64,000 nt of DNA, from positions 372,001 through 436,000 of the forward strand of contig NZ_AQUK01000001.1 of assembly GCF_000371805.1 (NCBI RefSeq), read 5' to 3'. Every line of letters starts with the position of its first letter. The stretch's first letter is position 1. This document shows, piece after piece, positions 59,018 through 64,000 of this stretch. The position numbers and the translations under genes were made by a program. The notes beneath the pieces were generated by a model that was given only the letters and a program-made list of their open reading frames with translations, was not told the DNA's origin and searched no databases. This DNA is from Methanocaldococcus villosus KIN24-T80 (GTDB lineage: Archaea; AGJL01; Methanococci; Methanococcales; Methanocaldococcaceae).

Positions 59018-59473
59018 TTATTTTTTCTTTCTTGAAACTCCTACAGTTGGACCTCTTCTGAATGTACTTCTTGTTCTTTGTCCTCTAACAGGTAATCCTA
59101 ATTCATGTCTTATTCCTCTATAACACTTAATTCTCTTCAATCTGTTTATATCTTCTTGTTTTACTATAATTAAATCACTTTCAATAACGTGTTTATCTTC
59201 ACCTGTGACATAATCTTTTCTTCTGTTAAACATCCATGATGGTATTCCATATTTTGCAGGATCAGAGAGAACATCTTCTATTTTCTTAACCTCTTCATCT
59301 GTTAAATAACCGGCCTTTTTATTTGGATCTATTCCTGTAACTCTAATAATTGCTCTAGCCATTGCTTCTCCAACACCGTAGATATCTTGAAGGGCCATGA
59401 TAACCTTCTTATTACCATCTATATCAGTTCTTGATATTCTAAGCAAATACTTAAATTCAGCCTGCTCAGTCAA
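59018..59473 (-). CDS. rps13: Small-subunit ribosomal protein S13 (uS13)
   Basis: The protein of about 151 residues has [20 protein letters not shown] near the start, [21 protein letters not shown] with the helix-two-turns-helix, and the basic end [19 protein letters not shown]. The frame is open far upstream, through tRNA-Ser, but a GGAGGTG site directly precedes a TTG at 59473 that gives the normal archaeal length. It opens the ribosomal/polymerase operon. Confidence 0.94.
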   Translation of the reverse strand: MTEQAEFKYLLRISRTDIDGNKKVIMALQDIYGVGEAMARAIIRVTGIDPNKKAGYLTDEEVKKIEDVLSDPAKYGIPSWMFNRRKDYVTGEDKHVIESDLIIVKQEDINRLKRIKCYRGIRHELGLPVRGQRTRSTFRRGPTVGVSRKKK

Positions 59474-59528
59474 ATTTACACCTCCAAAAAATCGTGTTTG
59501 ACCTTTAAATATTGATGGTAAAAATAAG

Positions 59529-59617
59529 TGGCGCGGAGGGGGGGATTTGAACCCCCGCGGGGCAAAGCCCCATGGGATCTCCAGTCCCACGCCTTAGCCG
59601 GGCTTGGCTACCTCCGC
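59529..59617 (-). tRNA. tRNA-Ser (GGA)
   Basis: The acceptor stem GCGGAGG pairs with CCTCCGC, the anticodon stem TGGGA with TCCCA, and the loop CTGGAGA gives anticodon GGA for serine UCC/UCU. The long variable arm (GGGGC with GCCCC) marks class II. Discriminator G and CCA are encoded at 59529-59532. It lies 55 bases before rps13 on the same strand, with a promoter of its own upstream, and may share its transcript with the operon. Confidence 0.96.
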
Positions 59618-59647
59618 ACTATAACAAAGGATAATTAAAAAGTAATT

Positions 59648-59664
59648 GATATATATTATTTTCG
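59648..59664 (-). promoter_or_regulatory. BRE/TATA promoter of tRNA-Ser and the rps13 operon
   Basis: Read on the minus strand, CCGAAAA is followed by TAATATATAT about 30 to 45 bases before the first base of tRNA-Ser. No equally clear element is seen between the tRNA and rps13, so this may drive the ribosomal operon too. Confidence 0.55.
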
Positions 59665-59732
59665 GTTTTAATATAATGGATGTTATATGGTTAATACATA
59701 TATGGTATTTAAAACTTTTTATCGTGGTTTAT

Positions 59733-60509
59733 ATGGTAAAAGTAAAAGAGTATATGACAAAAAATGTAATAACAGTAAAAAAAGATGACAAAGTAAAAGA
59801 TGTTATAGAGCTATTCAAAAAAACAAAACATAAATCATTTCCTGTAGTTGAAAATGGTAAATTAGTAGGGATAGTTTCTTTAGTAGATATTGTTGGAAAG
59901 GATGATAATGAAAGAGTAGAGAATGTTATGACTAAAAGAGATGATATGGTCATTACCCATCCTGATGAAGATATTATGAATGTGGGTAGAATAATGTTTA
60001 GAACAGGGTTATCAAAATTACCTGTTGTTGATGAAAAAAATAATTTAGTAGGGCTTATATCAAATATGGATGTTATAAGATCACAGATAGAAAAAACTAC
60101 CCCTAAAAAATTAGAAAGAATTATAAATACATACAAAAGCTTAGGTTATAAATTAGAAGTAAAAAAAGGAAAAGTTGAAATTCATAAATTAAAACCTACT
60201 CAGAATAAAATACATTCTGATGAATTAATTGGTAGAATATATGAATTAAAAAAAGGATTAGCTGAACCAATTATTGTTATTAAAAAGAAAAATGATGATA
60301 AATACATACTTTTAGATGGTCATCATAGAGCGGTAGCTGCATATAAATTAGGTATTCCTGAATTAGATGCATATATAATTTATTTAGACACTGATAAAAA
60401 GCTAGGAATTGAAAGAACTGCTGAAAGTTTGAACTTAAAAACTTTAAGAGATATTAAAATAGTGGAGCATGATATTGAAAATAGTGAAAATATATTTAAA
60501 AAGATTTAA
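59733..60509 (+). CDS. CBS-pair protein fused to a ParB-like domain
   Basis: The protein of about 258 residues has two CBS domains (about 5-55 and 68-118, each with FPVVENGKLVGIVSLVD- or LPVVDEKNNLVGLIS-like cores), a short linker, then a ParB/sulfiredoxin-like domain at about 165-240 with LAEPIIVIKKKNDDKYILLD and GHHRAVAAYKLG. Such ParB-like modules can bind or hydrolyse nucleotides. A sensor function with the CBS pair binding an adenylate is plausible. The ATG at 59733 gives a normal CBS opening; an upstream ATG at 59646 would add 29 hydrophobic residues encoded over promoter-like sequence. Confidence 0.85.
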   Translation: MVKVKEYMTKNVITVKKDDKVKDVIELFKKTKHKSFPVVENGKLVGIVSLVDIVGKDDNERVENVMTKRDDMVITHPDEDIMNVGRIMFRTGLSKLPVVDEKNNLVGLISNMDVIRSQIEKTTPKKLERIINTYKSLGYKLEVKKGKVEIHKLKPTQNKIHSDELIGRIYELKKGLAEPIIVIKKKNDDKYILLDGHHRAVAAYKLGIPELDAYIIYLDTDKKLGIERTAESLNLKTLRDIKIVEHDIENSENIFKKI

Positions 60510-61243
60510 AGTTTTTTCTTAAAAAATTTACATGTATTTTTATAGATTATGTTTTTAACCTCATTAATATCCATCTCTTTTATCTCAGATATTATTTTAT
60601 AGACAAATTTAACATTTATAGGCTCATTCCTTTGCTTTTTTATTGGAGATAAATAAGGGCTGTCAGTTTCTGTAGTTATATAATCTATATCTAACTTTTC
60701 AACTAATTTTTTATGATGCTCTGAAAAACATACTAATGTAGATATTGAAATTAAATTTCCACTCTCTCCAATCTCTTTAGCCAGCTCTAGACTTCCTGAG
60801 TAGCAATGGAACATTATAGGTTGATCTGATAGTTTAAATATCCTCTCCTCAAAACCTCTTGCATGGGCTACAATAGGTTTATTTATCTCCTTAGAAAGTT
60901 CTAAGAATTTTTTAAATATTTCTTCCTGTCTTTTTATATTTTCTATCTTAACATCCATCCCTATTTCTCCTACAGCCAATATTTCTTTTTCATTTTCTTT
61001 TATAAGATTATAAACTTTATTAATAATTTTATCATCAGCATTAACTCTTGAAGGGTGATAACCTAAGGTAAGGTAAATATCATACAATCTCTTACAATTT
61101 AAAGCTCTTACACACCCTCCAAATGAAGCACCACTTGTAATGATTATAACATTATTCTCTTTAGCCCTTTTCACAACTTCATCTCTATTTTTATTAAACG
61201 CTTTATCCTCTATATGACAGTGTGCATCAACATATTTACTCAT
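60506..61243 (-). CDS. TatD-family metal-dependent hydrolase
   Basis: The 245-residue protein has the TatD metal motifs: YVDAHCHIED near 4-13, VGEIGMDVK near 92, KPIVAHARG near 120, MFHCYSG near 143 and TTETDSPYLSP near 192-202. Relatives act as 3'-5' exonucleases or aminoacyl-tRNA deacylases. The first bases overlap the end of pyrD, so the two are coupled. It converges with the CBS-ParB gene (4-base overlap). Confidence 0.92.
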   Translation of the reverse strand: MSKYVDAHCHIEDKAFNKNRDEVVKRAKENNVIIITSGASFGGCVRALNCKRLYDIYLTLGYHPSRVNADDKIINKVYNLIKENEKEILAVGEIGMDVKIENIKRQEEIFKKFLELSKEINKPIVAHARGFEERIFKLSDQPIMFHCYSGSLELAKEIGESGNLISISTLVCFSEHHKKLVEKLDIDYITTETDSPYLSPIKKQRNEPINVKFVYKIISEIKEMDINEVKNIIYKNTCKFFKKKL

Positions 61244-62132
61244 GTGCTATCCCAATAATATCTTTAAGTTCTAACCCTTCTTTATCCAAAAACTCTTTAA
61301 TTTCTTTATATATTTTATTAAAAACATCATAACCTCTAAAATATACAGCAGAACCTATTTGCACTGCTGAAGCTCCTGCCATAAAATATTCTAATGCATC
61401 TCTTCCATTAAATATTCCACCCACACCTATTATTGGTTTTTTGTATTCATAAAGCTCATAAACAACCCTTACACCTATTGGCTTAATATACTTTCCACTT
61501 AAACCTCCAAACTTATTTGATAATATTGGCTTTTTCATATTTATATCAATGACCATACCTTTAACTGTATTTATAGCTGTAAATCCATCAACAACATTAC
61601 AAAGTGCCTCAGCTATCTCCCTAATATTAACCATTGGAGATATTTTAGCAAAAACAGGAATATTTACAGCAGATTTTACAGATTTACAGACATTATATGA
61701 TAAATCTACATCTTGCCCAATCTCTAAACCATATCCTTTAGCATGTGGGCAAGATATATTTAGTTCAATCATATCTACATAAGGTTCTATTTTTTTAGCA
61801 ACTTCTTTAAATTCTTCTTCATCTTTCCCATATATAGAAGCTATTATCCTTACACCTATTTTATCTAAAAATCCTCTAATTTTTTTTAGTTCTTCTATGT
61901 AATTATCTACTCCTGGATTTGCTAAACCTACAGCATTTAAAAATCCTTCATCCAACTCAACAATCACAGGATTTTTATGACCCATATTTGGCTTTAGCCC
62001 AATAGATTTTGTAGTTACTGCTCCAGCTCCATTTATTGCAATCCTTTTTAAAGCTCCTGCATTATCTCCCATTATTCCACTAGCTAAAAATATTGGATTT
62101 TTAAATTTTATACCACATAATTTTATTTCCAT
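61236..62132 (-). CDS. pyrD: Dihydroorotate dehydrogenase B, catalytic subunit
   Basis: The 298-residue FMN enzyme of pyrimidine synthesis, class 1B: FLASGIMGDNAGALKRIA near the start, ELNISCPHAKGYG with the catalytic cysteine near 130, KISPMVNIREIAEAL, and GVGGIFNGRDALEYFMAGAS near 235-255. The electron-transfer partner pyrK is not adjacent. GGTGAT precedes the ATG; the methyltransferase gene ends four bases before. Confidence 0.94.
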   Translation of the reverse strand: MEIKLCGIKFKNPIFLASGIMGDNAGALKRIAINGAGAVTTKSIGLKPNMGHKNPVIVELDEGFLNAVGLANPGVDNYIEELKKIRGFLDKIGVRIIASIYGKDEEEFKEVAKKIEPYVDMIELNISCPHAKGYGLEIGQDVDLSYNVCKSVKSAVNIPVFAKISPMVNIREIAEALCNVVDGFTAINTVKGMVIDINMKKPILSNKFGGLSGKYIKPIGVRVVYELYEYKKPIIGVGGIFNGRDALEYFMAGASAVQIGSAVYFRGYDVFNKIYKEIKEFLDKEGLELKDIIGIAHE

Positions 62133-62136
62133 TAGA

Positions 62137-62730
62137 TCACCATTGTTTCTTACTTTTTAAAACCCTATACCCTCCTTTAATTTCCACTGTTTCTACATTT
62201 CCAAAAATTTCTTCCATATAATTAGCTAAACTTTTAGCCCCTTGCTTCGTTCTAATAACAAGCCAAATTTCCCCACCATCTTTTAAATAATCTTTCCCCT
62301 CCCCAATTATCCTATTTAGCACTTCTTTCCCCGCCCTTATTGGAGGATTTGTAATAATTTTATCAAATCTCTTATTTATATTGTTAAATAAATCACTATA
62401 AACCACATCAATATATTTATCAGAAAGGTTATTTAATTTTATATTTTCTTTGGCCAATTTTAAAGCCCTTCTATTGATATCACTCATCAAAACTGACTTA
62501 ACTTCATCAGCTAAAGCTATCCCTATAACACCATAACCACATCCTAAATCAAGAATTTCATCATTCTTATTAACTTCAACACTTTCAACCAATATTTTTG
62601 TTCCTTTATCAATTTTATCACTAGAAAATACACCACTATCAGTTTTAAATTTTAATAACTTTCCTCTTAAGATATCTTCAATAATTTTTATATTTGATTT
62701 TGTTGTTGGTTTTTCTGAAAAATAGTGCAT
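62137..62730 (-). CDS. RsmC-like class I methyltransferase (MJ0882 type)
   Basis: The 197-residue protein has HYFSEKPTTKSN at the start, the SAM motif ILDLGCGYGVIGIALAD near 59-75, and the catalytic IITNPPIRAGKEVL near 125-138, whose NPP motif points to methylation of an exocyclic amino group in RNA or DNA. It is the same type as MJ0882, whose structure is known. It diverges from the L-cysteine desulfidase gene; GGTGAGAG precedes the ATG. Confidence 0.9.
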   Translation of the reverse strand: MHYFSEKPTTKSNIKIIEDILRGKLLKFKTDSGVFSSDKIDKGTKILVESVEVNKNDEILDLGCGYGVIGIALADEVKSVLMSDINRRALKLAKENIKLNNLSDKYIDVVYSDLFNNINKRFDKIITNPPIRAGKEVLNRIIGEGKDYLKDGGEIWLVIRTKQGAKSLANYMEEIFGNVETVEIKGGYRVLKSKKQW

Positions 62731-62786
62731 ACTCTCACCATAATTTTTAATACTAAGAAATTAAAATAAAGTTATATTGTGAGATC

Positions 62787-63884
62787 ATGGTAATAGATGA
62801 AGTTTTGAAAAATGAGATTTATAAATCTTTAGGTTGCACAGAGGTAGCTCTTATTGGGTATACAGTAGCAAAAGCCAAACCTAAAGACTTAAAAGAGATC
62901 AAAGAGATAAAGTTAATTTTAGGAAAAAGTGTTTTTAAAAATGCTTTTTCTGTTGGTGTGCCAAATACAGGTAAGTTTGGAATTTTGCCAGCAGTTGTTG
63001 GGGGCTTGCTTGGAGAAAAAGAAAATGGATTAGAAATTTTTAGAGATATCGAATATGATGAAGAATTAGAAAATATTGTTAGGAACAGATTAAAAATAGA
63101 GGTTGTTAATAAGGATGTTTATTGCAGAGTAATTATAAATAAGATCTATGAAGCTGAATCTACATATTATTATAAGAGGGTTGATGATAAGTTAAAAGAA
63201 AAATTTAAAAGTTTAGACTTAAAAGATTTCTTAGATTATATAGATAATTTACCAAAAGATATAGAAGAACTCATAAAAGATGTTATAAAAACAAATAAAG
63301 AATTTGTTAATGGATTTTTAGATATTGATTTTGGAGATCTTAATAATATAATAAAAGCTACAGCTTCAGCAGTTTATAATAGAATGATGGGTTTTAATAA
63401 AGAAGCTTATGCCATTGCTGGTAGTGGAAATATGGGATTAATGGCTACATTGCCAATAATATTTTATGATAGGGAGAATAGAGAATTAATAAAGTCACTA
63501 GCCCTATCAGCATTAATAACAATATATGCCACTTATCACACATCCTACATATCTTCTATGTGTGGGTGTGTAAATAGAGGAGGATTAGGATGTGTATGTG
63601 GTTTAGCATACTATTTAAATAAAGATATAGAAAAAGCCATGAAAAGTTTTTTAGCCAACATAACAGGCATAATATGTGATGGAGGAAAACCATCATGTTC
63701 ATTAAAAATAGCTTCTGGGGTGTTTTCAGCATATTTATCATTATTCTATGAAACTAAGGATTATGAAGGTATCATTGGGAAAGATTTTAAAGAGTGTATT
63801 AAGAATTTAAGTGAAATAACAAAATCTATGAACTTAGAAGACAAAATAATAGAATTAATGTTAAAAAAAGATGTGAAATTATGA
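62787..63884 (+). CDS. L-cysteine desulfidase (UPF0597/CyuA family)
   Basis: The 365-residue iron-sulfur enzyme breaks L-cysteine into sulfide, ammonia and pyruvate without PLP. It shows [20 protein letters not shown] near 10-29 with the conserved Cys, [18 protein letters not shown] near 57, [16 protein letters not shown], and the cluster cysteines in [19 protein letters not shown] and [16 protein letters not shown]. This matches the M. jannaschii enzyme. Its stop overlaps the ATG of a regulator gene, which may control it. Confidence 0.9.
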   Translation: MVIDEVLKNEIYKSLGCTEVALIGYTVAKAKPKDLKEIKEIKLILGKSVFKNAFSVGVPNTGKFGILPAVVGGLLGEKENGLEIFRDIEYDEELENIVRNRLKIEVVNKDVYCRVIINKIYEAESTYYYKRVDDKLKEKFKSLDLKDFLDYIDNLPKDIEELIKDVIKTNKEFVNGFLDIDFGDLNNIIKATASAVYNRMMGFNKEAYAIAGSGNMGLMATLPIIFYDRENRELIKSLALSALITIYATYHTSYISSMCGCVNRGGLGCVCGLAYYLNKDIEKAMKSFLANITGIICDGGKPSCSLKIASGVFSAYLSLFYETKDYEGIIGKDFKECIKNLSEITKSMNLEDKIIELMLKKDVKL

Positions 63885-64000
63885 AGAAAAGGAATATTAC
63901 TGAACTACAAATATTAGCTGAGATTTTAAGAAAACAGCCATATGTTAAACAGAAAGAGATTGCTGACAACTTAGATATAACAGTCCAAGCTGTATCTGAA
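63881..64000 (+). CDS. Winged-helix regulator, N-terminal part (runs off the window)
   Basis: Forty codons are visible from the ATG at 63881, which overlaps the L-cysteine desulfidase stop (ATGA). The reading [20 protein letters not shown] followed by [14 protein letters not shown] is a clear helix-turn-helix. Archaeal winged-helix regulators start this way. The C-terminal ligand domain lies outside the window. Coupling to the desulfidase suggests control of sulfur or cysteine use. Confidence 0.75.
   Translation, partial: MKKRNITELQILAEILRKQPYVKQKEIADNLDITVQAVSE

Noticed and set aside
59018-59590. An N-terminal extension of S13
   Set aside because: The extension is encoded by part of tRNA-Ser and the leader. 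The TTG at 59473 after GGAGGTG gives the usual archaeal S13.

Overview
The window comes from a hyperthermophilic, hydrogenotrophic methanogen of the order Methanococcales, most likely Methanocaldococcaceae. The signs are a very AT-rich sequence, GGTGA-type ribosome binding sites with frequent TTG starts, archaeal ribosomal-protein/SecY and RNA polymerase operons, an archaeal mevalonate pathway, O-phosphoseryl-tRNA(Sec) kinase (so selenocysteine is probably used), L-cysteine desulfidase, S-layer C-terminal domains of the methanococcal type, and proteins resembling HmdB and HmdC of iron-hydrogenase cofactor synthesis. The species was not assigned.

Layout. 1-3652: end of the spc ribosomal operon (rps5 end, rpl30, rpl15, secY, adkA, DUF106). 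3645-9671: a tightly packed minus-strand run (amidohydrolase, leuB, argD, pstK, MBF1, an unknown gene, a TIM-barrel gene). 9776-13400: an information-processing operon (SBDS, rpl37ae, rpoP, Brix, pcc1, rpl18a) ending in an unknown gene and a radical SAM gene. 13380-15017: adenine deaminase. 15095-24621: the most unusual region, described below. 24624-36404: housekeeping genes (trpB, ZIP transporter, sucD, dapF, moaC, pheA, methyltransferases, cation exchanger, K+ channel, helicase, TSUP and MarC membrane proteins) around two divergent tRNA genes. 36407-46363: site-2 protease, pelA, a small S-layer-like protein, rpiA, an HmdC-like gene, mevalonate kinase diverging from an HTH regulator plus HMG-CoA synthase, then leuA. 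46360-54725: permease, glycosyltransferase, ilvD, DUF99, HD hydrolase, CBS protein, prefoldin beta, DHH phosphoesterase, DsrE and TusA proteins. 54798-59617: ribosomal/RNA polymerase operon (tRNA-Ser, rps13, rps4, rps11, rpoD, rpl18e, rpl13, rps9, rpoN, tRNA-Pro, rpoK), ending in a degenerate enolase. 59733-64000: CBS-ParB protein, tatD, pyrD, a methyltransferase, L-cysteine desulfidase and a truncated regulator.

The candidate new system (15095-24621) looks like an archaeal cell-surface cohesin-dockerin assembly used for solute capture rather than polysaccharide breakdown. Two secreted substrate-binding proteins of the iron-siderophore/cobalamin class carry an N-terminal duplicated dockerin and have no lipobox or membrane anchor of their own. 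Around them are four secreted proteins with cohesin-like modules: one large scaffold with several cohesin-like and CARDB-like modules and an S-layer C-terminal domain, and a three-gene operon (one small protein with an amphipathic tail, two with C-terminal membrane anchors). The main cohesin modules of two scaffolds are 298/299 identical at the DNA level, and the two dockerins 164/165, although the flanking genes have diverged. Each pair is inverted. Recent gene conversion is the simplest reading. Inversion between the repeats would exchange promoters and signal peptides in frame, so a surface switch is also possible.

There are no CRISPR arrays, insertion sequences or integrases that I can see. 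No gene-free stretch exceeds about 150 bases.
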